In this document: positions 52,334 through 63,042 of the stretch, piece by piece
Layout of the letters: every line of letters starts with the position of its first letter
How positions within the stretch are numbered: the stretch's first letter is position 1
Assembly (NCBI RefSeq): GCF_000744835.1
Contig: NZ_JQMS01000001.1
Coordinates: forward strand, 620,001 to 684,000
DNA: 64,000 bases
Direction: 5' to 3'
Origin: Flavobacterium sp. 83
Lineage (GTDB): Bacteria; Bacteroidota; Bacteroidia; Flavobacteriales; Flavobacteriaceae
Position numbers and translations under genes: made by a program
The notes under the pieces: generated by a model
What the model was told of the DNA's origin: nothing
Seen by the model: only the letters and a program-made list of their open reading frames with translations
The model's database searches: none

Positions 52334-55300
52334 CTAATTCAACTTAAAGTTAATTTGCATTTTCTCCAGCTCCACTAGTAATTCATTTGAGATTTTAATT
52401 TTCAATTTTCTGCTTGGCATAGTCAGCTTGGTTACAACCTTAATTTCTTCTACTTCTTCTAATTTTGCTACAGTACTTGTCTCTGGAATTTCGAGAGCTT
52501 CCATTTCAGAATCTTCATTTTCGTCGACAAAAACTTCTTCCTCATTTTCTATTTCAACAGGAGCTACGGTAACTAGTCGTTTTATTTTCTCCAGTTCCAT
52601 AATTTCAAAAGAAACTGTATTATCTCCTTTATTTTCTTGAAAGAGGTGACTTAATTTATGGATAAAATCATTTTCTAAATCTGATATATTCAGAAGCAAG
52701 ATTAATTTCTTAGCGAAAATATCCAATACATCCTGTAATTGTTTTGCATCAGTAAACTGCATTCTTGGTTCCGATTTTTTTCCAGTTTCTCTATTAACCC
52801 ATCCGTCTTTAATCAGAATTTTAAAATAAACAAAATTATTAGGAAGCAGGTATCGATGAAAATTTAGGTACTCTTCATTAAATATTTTAAATTCAAAACT
52901 TTCGTCAAAACCTTCTAAGTTAAAAATCGCCCATTCCTTACCGTTTTTGGCTATCCGTCTTTGTACATTAGAAACAATACCTCCAAAAGTAAGGGTTTTA
53001 CCCACGTAAAGCTCCATGTTTTTAAGCATTTCCAATTTCGAATTGCAGAAATACTTCATTTCAAATTTAAAATCGTCCAGCGGATGTCCCGAGATGTAAA
53101 TCCCAACAACCTCTTTTTCTTTAGCGAGTTTTTCCATCGTACTCCAATCCTCGCAAGGCGGCACAATAGGCTCCGCAATTTGCACTTCGCTGGTATCACC
53201 AAACAAACTCACTTGCGATGAATTTTCATTTTCCTGAAACTTTGACCCATACCGAATCGCTTTTTCATAAAAGGTAATTCCATCGCCATCATCATGAAAA
53301 TACTGCGCTCTCGTTGTACCTAAAAAAGAATCAAATCCTCCAGCCAAAACCAGATTCTCCAATGCTTTTTTATTCGCCGCACGCAAATCAATACGTTTGG
53401 TCAAATCAAAAATCGATTTATATCTTCCATCTTTTCTATTCTCAACAATCGTAGCCACAGCCCCAGAGCCAACACCTTTTACAGCTCCCATTCCAAAACG
53501 AACCGCATAATCATCATTTACGGTAAATTTATAAAACGATTCATTCACATCGGGTCCTAAAACCTGTAATCCCATACGCTTGCATTCCTCCATAAAGAAC
53601 GAAACCTGCTTGATGTCACTCATGTTATTTGACAGCACAGCCGCCATATATTCGGCCGGATAATTCGCTTTCAAATAAGCCGTTTGATAGGCAACCCAAG
53701 CATAACAAGTCGAGTGTGACTTATTAAAAGCATATTCGGCAAAAGCTTTCCAGTCATTCCAAATTTTTTCTAACTTATCTTTGGCATGACCTTTTTCCAT
53801 AGCCTGAGAGATAAACTTTGGCTCCATTTTAGCCAACACATCAATCATCTTTTTCCCCATCGCTTTACGCAAAACGTCGGCATCACCTTTAGAGAAACCA
53901 GCCAGTTTCTGAGACAAAAGCATTACCTGTTCTTGGTAAACGGTAATTCCGTAGGTATCTTTCAGTAATTCTTCACAGTCATCCAAATCATATTCAATAG
54001 GCTCTTCCCCGTTTTTACGTTTAATAAAACTCGGTATATAGGCAATCGGACCAGGACGATACAAGGCATTCATGGCAATCAAATCAGGAAAAACCGTTGG
54101 CTTCAATTCCTTCATATATTTCTGCATACCCGCACTCTCGTACTGAAAAATCCCAACCGTTTCACCTCGTTGAAAAAGCTCATATGTTTTTAAATCATCA
54201 ATTGGGAATTCATCTGGATTGAGGTCAATTCCAGTTCTGTATTTTACTAATTTGACGGTATCTTTTATCAGGGTCAGGGTCTTCAAACCCAAGAAGTCCA
54301 TCTTAAGCAATCCGGCACTTTCCACGACCGAGTTGTCAAATTGGGTCACATATAAATCGGAATCTTTGGCGGTAGCCACAGGAACAAAATTAGTAATATC
54401 GCTTGGCGTAATAATTACTCCACAAGCGTGAATCCCTGTATTTCTTAAATTCCCTTCTAAAACTTTAGCTTGCTGAATGGTTTCTCCACCCAAATCATCT
54501 TCATTAGCAAGTCCTATTAATTCTTTGATTTTATCGTATTCTTCCGGACGAACGGCTTTCTTAATGACATCTTCTTTTTCATTTAAAAATCGCGCCAAAT
54601 TCCATTTTGACGGCATCATTCCTGGAATCAATTTCGCAATTTTATCAGCCTCAAATAATGGCAAATCCAGCACACGAGCTGTATCTCGAATCGCCGATTT
54701 TGTTGCCATTTTACCATACGTGATAATTTGCGCTACTTGTTTCGATCCGTATTTCCTGATTACATAGTCCATTACACTACTTCGGCCTTCATCATCAAAA
54801 TCGATGTCAATATCGGGTAGTGACACACGATCAGGATTCAGGAAACGCTCAAAAAGCAGGTTGTACATCAATGGGTCAATATTGGTGATTTTCAAACAAT
54901 AGGCCACCACCGATCCTGCCGCAGAACCCCGACCAGGTCCTACTGAAACGCCCATACTTCTTGCTTCGGCAATTAAATCCTGCACAATTAGGAAATACCC
55001 CGGATAACCGGAATTAGATATTGTCAATAACTCGAAATCCAGTCGTTCCTGAATTTCAGGTGTAATTTCTTTGTAACGGCGATTAGCCCCTTCAAAGGTA
55101 AGATGCCTTAAATACGCATTTTCACCTCGTACTCCGCCATCTACTGCATCTTCGGGATTATTAAATTCAACTGGGATTTCAAATTTTGGCAATAAAACTT
55201 CACGAGCTAAATCGAAAATTTCAATCTTATCCACAATCTCCGAAATATTCGAAATCGCTTCCGGCAAATTTGCAAAAAGCTGCTTCATTTCGTCTCCCGA

Positions 55301-56878
55301 CTTGAAATAGTATTCCTGATTGGGCAATCCATAACGATATCCGCGACCACGACCTATAGGCGTTGTCTGTTTTTCACCGTCACGTACACAAAGTAAAATA
55401 TCGTGCGCATTCGAATTTTCCTTGTCTATATAAAAGGTATTATTTGTCGCAATAATCTTGACATCATGTTTCCTTGCTAATGAAATCAAAGACGTATTTA
55501 CTCGATTTTCATCTTCCTGATTGTGACGCATCACCTCAATGTAAAAATCTTCCTTGAATTCATTTTTCCACCAAAGCAAAGCTTCTTCGGCTTGGTTTTC
55601 ACCAATATTTAAAATCTTATTTGGGATTTCACCATAAAGATTTCCAGACAAAACAATAATATCTTCTTTGAATTCCTGAATCACTTTCCTGTCGATTCTT
55701 GGCACATAATAAAATCCTTCGGTATAGGCGATGGAAGACATTTTAGCCAAATTATGATAGCCTTTTTTGGTCTTCGCCAAAAGTACTATCTGGTACCCAT
55801 TGTCTTTTACCGACTTATTTTTATGGTCTTCACATACAAAAAATTCGCAACCTACAATAGGCTTCATTGGAACTTCAGTAGGTTCTTCACCATTTTCTAT
55901 AGCGGCTTTATTCTTGGCTTCAGCGGCTTTATTATGGTATAAAATATCACGGACAAAATGGAAAGCCCCCATTAAATTGGCATGATCCGTCATGGCAACC
56001 GCAGGCATTTTTTGCTGCGATGCCGCTTTCACCAGCGCAGCAATACTAATGGTAGATTGCAATACTGAAAATTGCGTATGATTGTGTAAATGCACAAAAG
56101 GCATATCAACAAGTACCTTTTTATTCTCAGAAAGCGCTGCACTTGAAACTGTCGGCGCTTGTTTTTCTCCAAACTGCTGGCGAATTTTATCAGATGCTTC
56201 CTTAAGATTAATATGCTTTAATCCTATAAGCTGAATCTCATGAGGATTCTTATTTTGGAAATCTTTAAAATAGCCAATTTCTACATCGAGTTCTTCTTTA
56301 GTGAAAACATCACGACGAATTAACTCGAGGAAACAACGCGTGGTTGCCTCTACGTCGGCAGTTGCGTTGTGCGCCTCACCAAAAGGTTTATTAAAAAGAT
56401 AAGAGTGTAATTCGGTTAAGGTTGGTAATTTGAATTTCCCACCTCGACCACCCGGCAATTTCAATAAGGAAGCGGTAACTTCGGTACACGTATCCAGAAT
56501 TGGCATGGAGCTCATTTGGCTTTCAACACCCATTCTGTAAAATTCGCAGCCCATAATATTGATATCAAAACCTAAATTCTGACCTACAATAAATTTGGCT
56601 TTGCCTAAAGCGATATTGAATTTTTCTAATACTTCTGCCAAAGAAATTCCGTCGGCTTCCACCAATTCCGTAGAAATACCGTGAATTCGTTCCGCATCAT
56701 AGGGAATATTAAAACCTTCGGGCTTCACCAAATAATCCTGGTGCTCGACGAGTTTACCCATATCGTCGTGCAACTGCCAAGCGATTTGAATACAACGCGG
56801 CCAGTTATCCGTATCTGAAATGGGAGCGCCCCAACGCTTTGGTAATCCTGTAGTTTCGGTATCGAATATTAAGTACAT
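52334..56878 (-). CDS. dnaE: DNA polymerase III alpha subunit with N-terminal exonuclease domain
   Basis: A 1514-residue replicative polymerase. Residues 1-200 form a DnaQ-like DEDDh exonuclease (FDTETTG, GQNLGFDINI, HNATADVEAT), which most DnaE proteins lack. Residues 260-480 carry the PHP domain (HLHNHTQFSVLQ, MTDHANL). The polymerase core follows, with SVGPGRGSAAGS and the catalytic PDIDIDFDD (about 725). Then come the helix-hairpin-helix and OB-fold (LTFGGIVSNVQRRI). A Glu-rich C-terminus replaces the tau-binding end. A fused proofreading domain is, as far as I recall, usual in Flavobacteriia. Confidence 0.97.
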   Translation of the reverse strand: MYLIFDTETTGLPKRWGAPISDTDNWPRCIQIAWQLHDDMGKLVEHQDYLVKPEGFNIPYDAERIHGISTELVEADGISLAEVLEKFNIALGKAKFIVGQNLGFDINIMGCEFYRMGVESQMSSMPILDTCTEVTASLLKLPGGRGGKFKLPTLTELHSYLFNKPFGEAHNATADVEATTRCFLELIRRDVFTKEELDVEIGYFKDFQNKNPHEIQLIGLKHINLKEASDKIRQQFGEKQAPTVSSAALSENKKVLVDMPFVHLHNHTQFSVLQSTISIAALVKAASQQKMPAVAMTDHANLMGAFHFVRDILYHNKAAEAKNKAAIENGEEPTEVPMKPIVGCEFFVCEDHKNKSVKDNGYQIVLLAKTKKGYHNLAKMSSIAYTEGFYYVPRIDRKVIQEFKEDIIVLSGNLYGEIPNKILNIGENQAEEALLWWKNEFKEDFYIEVMRHNQEDENRVNTSLISLARKHDVKIIATNNTFYIDKENSNAHDILLCVRDGEKQTTPIGRGRGYRYGLPNQEYYFKSGDEMKQLFANLPEAISNISEIVDKIEIFDLAREVLLPKFEIPVEFNNPEDAVDGGVRGENAYLRHLTFEGANRRYKEITPEIQERLDFELLTISNSGYPGYFLIVQDLIAEARSMGVSVGPGRGSAAGSVVAYCLKITNIDPLMYNLLFERFLNPDRVSLPDIDIDFDDEGRSSVMDYVIRKYGSKQVAQIITYGKMATKSAIRDTARVLDLPLFEADKIAKLIPGMMPSKWNLARFLNEKEDVIKKAVRPEEYDKIKELIGLANEDDLGGETIQQAKVLEGNLRNTGIHACGVIITPSDITNFVPVATAKDSDLYVTQFDNSVVESAGLLKMDFLGLKTLTLIKDTVKLVKYRTGIDLNPDEFPIDDLKTYELFQRGETVGIFQYESAGMQKYMKELKPTVFPDLIAMNALYRPGPIAYIPSFIKRKNGEEPIEYDLDDCEELLKDTYGITVYQEQVMLLSQKLAGFSKGDADVLRKAMGKKMIDVLAKMEPKFISQAMEKGHAKDKLEKIWNDWKAFAEYAFNKSHSTCYAWVAYQTAYLKANYPAEYMAAVLSNNMSDIKQVSFFMEECKRMGLQVLGPDVNESFYKFTVNDDYAVRFGMGAVKGVGSGAVATIVENRKDGRYKSIFDLTKRIDLRAANKKALENLVLAGGFDSFLGTTRAQYFHDDGDGITFYEKAIRYGSKFQENENSSQVSLFGDTSEVQIAEPIVPPCEDWSTMEKLAKEKEVVGIYISGHPLDDFKFEMKYFCNSKLEMLKNMELYVGKTLTFGGIVSNVQRRIAKNGKEWAIFNLEGFDESFEFKIFNEEYLNFHRYLLPNNFVYFKILIKDGWVNRETGKKSEPRMQFTDAKQLQDVLDIFAKKLILLLNISDLENDFIHKLSHLFQENKGDNTVSFEIMELEKIKRLVTVAPVEIENEEEVFVDENEDSEMEALEIPETSTVAKLEEVEEIKVVTKLTMPSRKLKIKISNELLVELEKMQINFKLN

Positions 56879-57248
56879 AAATCCCCTCCCCAGCCCTCCC
56901 CGAAAGGAAGGGTGCCTAAACCTATAGATTTAAACTGTGCATTTAACTGGTTTTAAACACTTTAAATTTATAATAAATCACAAAAAATGAATTTCAAATT
57001 TAAGTTTTTTTTAGCTAGAATAACACCTTAATCCGAACAAAAAAATTCAAAATAATCGTTAAGAATCACCCTACGAATTACTTTATCTTTTAGCATAAAA
57101 TCACTCAATAATGCTTCGTTAAAAAGAAAAATAAACGCATTGTGTGTTTTTCTCTAAATATCACTAAAAGTGGGTATTGTTTAGTAGTTTTTTTCATACA
57201 AAATTTGCAGGGCTTTATGCTGCTTTAAATCTTTAAAAAATAAAATTT
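56879..57248. other. Intergenic stretch upstream of dnaE and the peptide unit
   Basis: No gene was found in these 370 bp. It contains the C-rich word CCCCTCCCCAGCCCTCCCC near 56883, and one copy of the direct repeat (57119-57151) that recurs at 61003-61036. Confidence 0.6.
57119..57151 (+). repeat. Direct repeat flanking the peptide/GLPGLI unit, left copy
   Basis: TTAAAAAGAAAAATAAACGC and the next base are identical in the right copy, followed by TGT and TGT words with single differences. The two copies sit about 3.85 kb apart around the three-gene unit. Confidence 0.55.
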
Positions 57249-57446
57249 ATGAAAAAAATAATTATGTTATCCGCAATTAGTATTATTACTTTAAGTTCTT
57301 TTGGTATGAAAGAAAAAAATACAAATAAAAAACCTGTACGGTTGATGCAATATTGGTATCATTGTACTGACGGAAGTGGAAGTGGAACTTTCACATGTGA
57401 TTGTTCAGGGTCAGGCGCTCAATCTTTAGCTAATTTTTTCTGCTAA
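57249..57446 (+). CDS. Small secreted Cys-containing peptide
   Basis: A 65-residue open frame that looks genuine. The N-terminus is a signal-peptide-like segment (MKKIIMLSAISIITLSSFG). The rest is rich in Gly, Ser and Asn and has four Cys (YHC, TCDC and a final FFC), plus the run DGSGSGTF. It begins 60 bp ahead of the GLPGLI gene. Two disulfides would suit an exported peptide. No match to a known peptide family is recognised. Confidence 0.65.
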   Translation: MKKIIMLSAISIITLSSFGMKEKNTNKKPVRLMQYWYHCTDGSGSGTFTCDCSGSGAQSLANFFC

Positions 57447-57505
57447 AATAGTTTTAATCTAAAATATAACAACAGCATAAAGCATTTTAACATCATTACA
57501 AAAAC

Positions 57506-58291
57506 ATGAGAAAAACATTTTTATTTCTTGCTCTTTTAAACACTATAATTATGTTTTCACAACTAAAGGGCATAGCCAATTATGGCTATATTGAAGCTTT
57601 AGATATTGGATACGCAAAAGGACTAGACAGCAATGCATATATTATTTTTAATAGGGAACAATCCTATTACGTAACCGCAAAAGATAGTCTTGAAAAACCT
57701 GAAAAAATTAATGAAAAGAGAACATTTCAAAGTGAAGATGGCGGACAGACATCTAGTTACAATGGAATGAAAGTAAGTCCACTAGGCGATCAAGTCGTTT
57801 ATCACATACAAAAAAATACCATGTGGTCAAATTTCTTATACAGAAAACAAATTTATATAAAAGAAATAGCCCCAAAAATAAATTGGACAATTGAAAAAGA
57901 AACAAAAAAAATTGGAAATTTTACATGCAAAAGAGCAACAGCAATATTTAGAGGTAGAAATTATACTGCCTGGTATAGTCCAGAAATAGCTGTCCCTTTT
58001 GGTCCATGGAAGTTAAATGGTCTACCAGGGCTAATTCTTGAAGCTTATGATGTCAATAAATTTGTTTATTGGTACTTTAAAAATATTGAATATCCAACAA
58101 AAAACAAAGAGTCCGTAAAATATATAAGTATTCCCAAAGGAATTACGTTTAAATCGAACGAAGAGTTTAAAATTTTCCAAAAAGAACAAATAAACATAAT
58201 AAAAGACAAACAAAAATTAGCTAAAAAAATATATCCAGATGTACAATTTGGCGCTCCTCAATTGTCAAATATGTTCGTTGAATTCGAATAA
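57506..58291 (+). CDS. GLPGLI-family exported protein
   Basis: A 261-residue protein with a signal peptide (MRKTFLFLALLNTIIMFSQ) and the diagnostic segment PFGPWKLNGLPGLILEAYD (about 171-189). The family is widespread in Bacteroidota and of unknown function, often next to a TonB-receptor-like gene. Here the next gene starts 1 bp after its stop codon. Confidence 0.92.
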   Translation: MRKTFLFLALLNTIIMFSQLKGIANYGYIEALDIGYAKGLDSNAYIIFNREQSYYVTAKDSLEKPEKINEKRTFQSEDGGQTSSYNGMKVSPLGDQVVYHIQKNTMWSNFLYRKQIYIKEIAPKINWTIEKETKKIGNFTCKRATAIFRGRNYTAWYSPEIAVPFGPWKLNGLPGLILEAYDVNKFVYWYFKNIEYPTKNKESVKYISIPKGITFKSNEEFKIFQKEQINIIKDKQKLAKKIYPDVQFGAPQLSNMFVEFE

Positions 58292-58292
58292 A

Positions 58293-60920
58293 ATGCAAAA
58301 AATCCTATTCCTTTTATTATTTTTATCTTTTTCACTTTTTTCACAAGAAATAAAATTGTCTGGTACAGCAAAAGACAATTACAACAGAAGCATCGAAAGT
58401 GCTTCTGTTGTGATTTTAGATAGTACTGAAAACACACTAACCTATTCGTATACTGATGAAAACGGAAATTACAGTTTACTCTTTATAAAACCCCGAAATA
58501 ATAAAATAACTATTACAGTTTCCTGTTTGGGTTATTCAAAAAAAGAAGTACAACTAGATTTAACCTCAGAAAAAAGCATTTCTCAATCTTTTATTTTGGA
58601 AGAAAAATTAGAATCCCTTAAAGAACTAGTCATTGAAGTCAATCAAAAAATAAAAATAGACAGAGACACCACTACAATAAAAGTGGCGTCATTTGGAAAC
58701 AAAACTGAACAAACCCTAGAGGATATTCTAAAAAAAATGCCTGGGATTGAAGTTCAAAATGATGGTTCCATAAAAGCACACGGAAAACCTATTGACAAAT
58801 TATTGATTGAAGGCGAAGATTTATTTGATAAAAACTATAAATTATTATCTAAAAACCTTGACGCAAAAGTGCTTGATGCAGTACAGATTATTGATGGTTT
58901 TGAAGACAATCCAATTTTGAAAAAATTAAGCAACTCAGACAAAGTTGCGCTGAACTTAAAACTCAAAAAAGACAAACAAAACATTTGGTTTGGAAATATT
59001 ATGGTTGGTTCAGGTATTGTCACTGAAAACCGCTGGAAAGAAGGAATTAATTTAGGATTGCTAAAAAAGAAAATTAAACTTTTCTATTTAGCAGATTATA
59101 ATAATTCTGGTGAAAAAGCAACCGATCAGGTGAGTAAAGCGATTACAGAAAACAACTTGTTTGGCAAAGACAGATTAGAGAAAACAGTCCAAAATCATTA
59201 CAACATTAGCAGTAACGAAAATAGCTCTTTCAGTAAATCACAAAGTGTTTTTAATAAAGCTTTGTACAATTCTCTAAGTTTTACAAAAAAATTAAAGCCT
59301 AATATTACTATGCGTGGTGTTGGCTATTTTGCAAGCGATAATCAAAAACAAAACTCACTATCAAAAACTATTTTTAACATTGGAGCAAATCCAATTTTGA
59401 ATACTGAAACAAATTTATATCAAAGTAAAAAGATATTATCATCAGGAGAGTTAGAATTAAAATATTTCGCAAATGAAGATAACTATTTAACAAACCTATT
59501 GATTTATAAAAACAATCCAAACAGTATTAATGCAGATTTGATTTTCAACAAAAGTCAAATTGATCAAGCGTATAAAGACAAAAAACAAACTTTTTACAAC
59601 CATCTAAATCATAGTTATAGAATATCTGACACCAAAATTTTAAATAATTATATTTATCTCGGGAATGATCTAATTAATCAAAAAAGCAAAATTACTTCTC
59701 CATTTTTAAATCAGTTTTTAAATGCTAGTCCAGATGCTTTAGCTTCGCAAATTGCACATAATTCTATTTTATATTTTGGGATAAAAAGCAAACTAATTTC
59801 CCGGTATAGAAAACTCGAATATACAATTGGCTTAAAATATGAGAATAGCAAGGAAATACTGAACAACAACTTCATAATAGAAAACAATCACACTATTGAT
59901 TATGAAAATCATACCACATTAAAGCAGAACATTTTTTCTGTTGAAAACGCCATCCGATACAACTTTTCCAGAAAAATTGATTTTACAGCCAGTTTAAACT
60001 ATACCCAAAATCGTTTTGATACTAATTCTACAATAAACAATATCTCTATATTTAATCCAAAAGCTTCCTTAAACATTAAGAAAACTAGTCTGGGGAATTT
60101 TACTTTTAGTTATGCTGATAATAATAATTTACCAGAAATAAATTATTTAACAACTAATTCTCAATTAACCGATTATAGAAGTTTTAGAAAAGGAAAAACC
60201 TATGATGGACTTTTAAAAAACAAAGTACTCTCCTTTTCTCATACTTTATTTAATGATAAAAAACGATTTTCAATAAGTTCTTATTTTTTCTATTTAAAAT
60301 CTGAAAAAATATTTAACAGTGAAAGTACAATTACGAATAATTTTAATTTTGAAAATTACATACTCACCAAAGGGGGGGATAGTTATAATGAAAATTTTAA
60401 TATAGTAAATTATTTTAGAACAATAAAATTAGCGACAAAACTTGAAACTTTTCAAAATTGGAATACAAACCCAACAAAAGTAAATAGTTCAGAATTTAGC
60501 TCCCTAAAAAGTTACAATAGTACTTACAAATTTTCCGGAACTACCTATTTGAAACTTCCAATAAATTTTGACTTTGGTGTAAATTACAATTATTTTCAAT
60601 CAAAATTTAATGGGGTTTTGACGAAAAACGAAACAACCGATTTTTTTATAAATAGCAATTATAAAATATCAAAAACATGGTTAGCTGAAATAAACAGTAC
60701 CTATTATCAAATGAATAATAATAATAATAATTATTCGTTTATTAATGCTGTTATAAATTACAATCCAGAAGAAAGCAGGTTTTCTTATCGAATGATATTA
60801 AACAATTTAACTAATGAAAACGAATTTACTTTAGTATCTTTAGATAATTATACTTCTTATAAATCAACAATTAAACTAGTACCACGATATTTCTTATTCA
60901 CTGCAAAATATAGGTTTTAA
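58293..60920 (+). CDS. TonB-receptor-like outer-membrane beta-barrel protein
   Basis: An 875-residue exported protein. The signal peptide (MQKILFLLLFLSFSLFSQ) is followed by a CarboxypepD_reg-like domain (about 19-105, LSGTAKDNYNRSIESASV), a plug-like region (DTTTIKVASFGNKTEQTLED, LKKMPGIEVQNDGSI), and a long beta-barrel ending in an aromatic residue (FLFTAKYRF). I chose the ATG at 58293 because it is followed directly by the signal peptide; an in-frame ATG at 58239 overlaps the GLPGLI gene. It likely transports or binds the product of the neighbouring genes; this is inference. Confidence 0.88.
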   Translation: MQKILFLLLFLSFSLFSQEIKLSGTAKDNYNRSIESASVVILDSTENTLTYSYTDENGNYSLLFIKPRNNKITITVSCLGYSKKEVQLDLTSEKSISQSFILEEKLESLKELVIEVNQKIKIDRDTTTIKVASFGNKTEQTLEDILKKMPGIEVQNDGSIKAHGKPIDKLLIEGEDLFDKNYKLLSKNLDAKVLDAVQIIDGFEDNPILKKLSNSDKVALNLKLKKDKQNIWFGNIMVGSGIVTENRWKEGINLGLLKKKIKLFYLADYNNSGEKATDQVSKAITENNLFGKDRLEKTVQNHYNISSNENSSFSKSQSVFNKALYNSLSFTKKLKPNITMRGVGYFASDNQKQNSLSKTIFNIGANPILNTETNLYQSKKILSSGELELKYFANEDNYLTNLLIYKNNPNSINADLIFNKSQIDQAYKDKKQTFYNHLNHSYRISDTKILNNYIYLGNDLINQKSKITSPFLNQFLNASPDALASQIAHNSILYFGIKSKLISRYRKLEYTIGLKYENSKEILNNNFIIENNHTIDYENHTTLKQNIFSVENAIRYNFSRKIDFTASLNYTQNRFDTNSTINNISIFNPKASLNIKKTSLGNFTFSYADNNNLPEINYLTTNSQLTDYRSFRKGKTYDGLLKNKVLSFSHTLFNDKKRFSISSYFFYLKSEKIFNSESTITNNFNFENYILTKGGDSYNENFNIVNYFRTIKLATKLETFQNWNTNPTKVNSSEFSSLKSYNSTYKFSGTTYLKLPINFDFGVNYNYFQSKFNGVLTKNETTDFFINSNYKISKTWLAEINSTYYQMNNNNNNYSFINAVINYNPEESRFSYRMILNNLTNENEFTLVSLDNYTSYKSTIKLVPRYFLFTAKYRF

Positions 60921-61002
60921 ATTTCCGGGATTTCATTAAAAAAATCAATCCTAAAAATTATTCTCCCCTTCATTCCTCAACAATACCTTTCATATTACCC
61001 CA

Positions 61003-61036
61003 TTAAAAAGAAAAATAAACGCACTGTATGTATTTT
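61003..61036 (+). repeat. Direct repeat flanking the peptide/GLPGLI unit, right copy
   Basis: TTAAAAAGAAAAATAAACGC, then ACTGTATGTATTTT. It differs from the left copy only at the T/C, G/A and extra A positions. Confidence 0.55.
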
Positions 61037-61393
61037 GGATGTCGTAGTATTTCACCAAAACAAATTGAAATAAAAGCCCAAAAAAAATACTGCTTTAGTT
61101 ATGTAAAAAGCCTAAAAAAGGCATTCTTTAGAAAACAAAATACGATGCTAATTTTGTTAATTATTACTATTTTAATTCGTTTTGTTATATTTTTTGAATC
61201 AAAAAAACCTGATTTACACCAAAATAGCGATAAATTTGCAAATTATCATATTGGACTTATTTAAAATAAAAATAGCTTTAAAAAGAAATTTAATATCAAA
61301 ATAAACAGAAGGCATTCAAACCACAAACCTATAACATAAGAGGTAAGGTGTTGTAAAAACAGTTTGGGTATCGTATATAATGAAATATTAAAA

Positions 61394-61423
61394 TTGACAA
61401 CCTTATTTCTTTTTTTAAATTTG
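61394..61423 (+). promoter_or_regulatory. Promoter of the leucine operon
   Basis: TTG (61394-61396) and TAAATTTG (61416-61423) are 19 bp apart, the Bacteroidota -33/-7 spacing. The leader to leuC is about 65 nt. Confidence 0.6.
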
Positions 61424-61493
61424 TTCCCATTGTTACAACTTTATGTAAATAATTGGGTTGTAAAAAAAGAAATACACTTAAAAAATATTTAAA

Positions 61494-62888
61494 ATGAGTA
61501 CTACATTATTTGACAAAGTATGGGATTCGCATGTTGTGCGTAAAATTGAAGATGGACCAGATGTGTTTTTTATTGACCGTCATTTCATCCATGAAGTTAC
61601 TAGTCCTGTAGCTTTTTTAGGTTTAAAAGAAAGAGGGATTTCGGTTTTATACCCTGAACGCACTTTTGCAACTGCCGATCACAATACACCAACAATAAAC
61701 CAACACTTGCCAGTTGCAGACGCATTATCTGCCAATCAATTAAAAGCATTGGAAGATAACGCAGCAGAATATGGTATTTCTCACTGGGGATTAGGTCACC
61801 AAAAAAATGGAATTGTCCACGTTGTAGGTCCTGAAAATGGAATTACTTTACCGGGTGCGACAATCGTTTGTGGAGATTCACACACTTCTACACATGGTGC
61901 TTTTGGAGCTATTGCTTTTGGTATCGGAACTTCTGAGGTTGAAATGGTTATGGCTACTCAATGTATCATGCAGCCCAAACCAAAGAAAATGCGTATCAAC
62001 GTAAACGGAACTTTAAGTAAAGGTGTAGGACCTAAAGATGTGGCTTTGTATATCATTTCAAAATTGACTACTTCTGGAGGTACAGGATATTTCGCAGAAT
62101 ATGCAGGAAATGTTTTTGAAGACATGTCTATGGAAGGGCGTATGACCGTTTGTAACTTGAGTATCGAAATGGGTGCTCGTGGTGGTATGATTGCTCCAGA
62201 CCAAAAAACATTTGACTTTTTAGAAGGAAGATTATACGCTCCAAAAGGCGAAGCTTGGACAAAAGCAGTTGAATATTGGAAAACGTTAAAAACTGATGCT
62301 GACGCAATTTTTGATGCAGAATTGAATATCGACGCAGCTGATATTGAACCAATGATTACTTATGGTACAAATCCTGGAATGGGAATTGGTATCTCAAAAA
62401 ATATTCCAAACGCTAACCAAGTAGAAGGTGGTGAGGAAACTTATAAAAAATCTTTAGCCTACATGGGCTTTGAAGAAAATGACGTGATGATTGGCAAACC
62501 AATTGATTTTGTTTTTCTTGGAAGTTGCACCAATGGTAGAATTGAAGATTTTAGAGCTTTTACAGAAATTGTAAAAGGAAGAAAAAAAGCAGATAATGTT
62601 ACGGCTTGGTTAGTTCCAGGTTCTCACGTAGTAGAAGCACAGATTAAAGAAGAAGGTCTTTTAGACATTCTTACTGAAGCTGGTTTTGTATTGCGTCAGC
62701 CAGGTTGTTCCGCTTGTTTAGCGATGAATGATGACAAAGTACCAGCTGGAAAATATGCAGTAAGTACTTCAAACAGAAACTTCGAAGGTCGTCAAGGTCC
62801 TGGTTCAAGAACTTTGTTAGCTTCTCCAATTATGGCAGCAGCAGCAGCAGTTACTGGAAAACTAACAGACCCTAGAGATTTGTTTTAA
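61494..62888 (+). CDS. leuC: 3-isopropylmalate dehydratase large subunit
   Basis: A 464-residue aconitase-family protein that isomerises 2- to 3-isopropylmalate with LeuD. It carries the 4Fe-4S ligands in [13 protein letters not shown] (Cys about 345) and [11 protein letters not shown] (Cys about 405 and 408), and [20 protein letters not shown]. Length is typical. First gene of a leucine biosynthesis operon. Confidence 0.97.
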   Translation: MSTTLFDKVWDSHVVRKIEDGPDVFFIDRHFIHEVTSPVAFLGLKERGISVLYPERTFATADHNTPTINQHLPVADALSANQLKALEDNAAEYGISHWGLGHQKNGIVHVVGPENGITLPGATIVCGDSHTSTHGAFGAIAFGIGTSEVEMVMATQCIMQPKPKKMRINVNGTLSKGVGPKDVALYIISKLTTSGGTGYFAEYAGNVFEDMSMEGRMTVCNLSIEMGARGGMIAPDQKTFDFLEGRLYAPKGEAWTKAVEYWKTLKTDADAIFDAELNIDAADIEPMITYGTNPGMGIGISKNIPNANQVEGGEETYKKSLAYMGFEENDVMIGKPIDFVFLGSCTNGRIEDFRAFTEIVKGRKKADNVTAWLVPGSHVVEAQIKEEGLLDILTEAGFVLRQPGCSACLAMNDDKVPAGKYAVSTSNRNFEGRQGPGSRTLLASPIMAAAAAVTGKLTDPRDLF

Positions 62889-62900
62889 AACAAACGCTTT

Positions 62901-62957
62901 TGTCATGTCGAGAGCAGCCGAGACGCTTTATAATTCTCGACTGCGCTCGAACTGACA
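62901..62957. repeat. Dispersed TCGAG-type inverted repeat between leuC and leuD
   Basis: TGTCATGTCGAG at the left and CTCGAACTGACA at the right face each other, with GCAGCCGAGA and CTGCGCTCG inside. A relative of one arm lies inside the cyclase gene at 43763. Such repeats are common between genes in Flavobacterium. Confidence 0.6.
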
Positions 62958-63042
62958 ACAAGTTAGAAATATACTTTTTACAAAAAAACATTAACGCTTA
63001 CTATTCAAATCAGAAATCGTTAATCATAAATCATAAATCACA

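Noticed and set aside
61028..61264. A 78-codon + strand frame after the outer-membrane barrel gene
   Set aside because: It begins inside the direct repeat, has no recognised family, and composition is like the surrounding AT-rich DNA. It may be decayed or chance.
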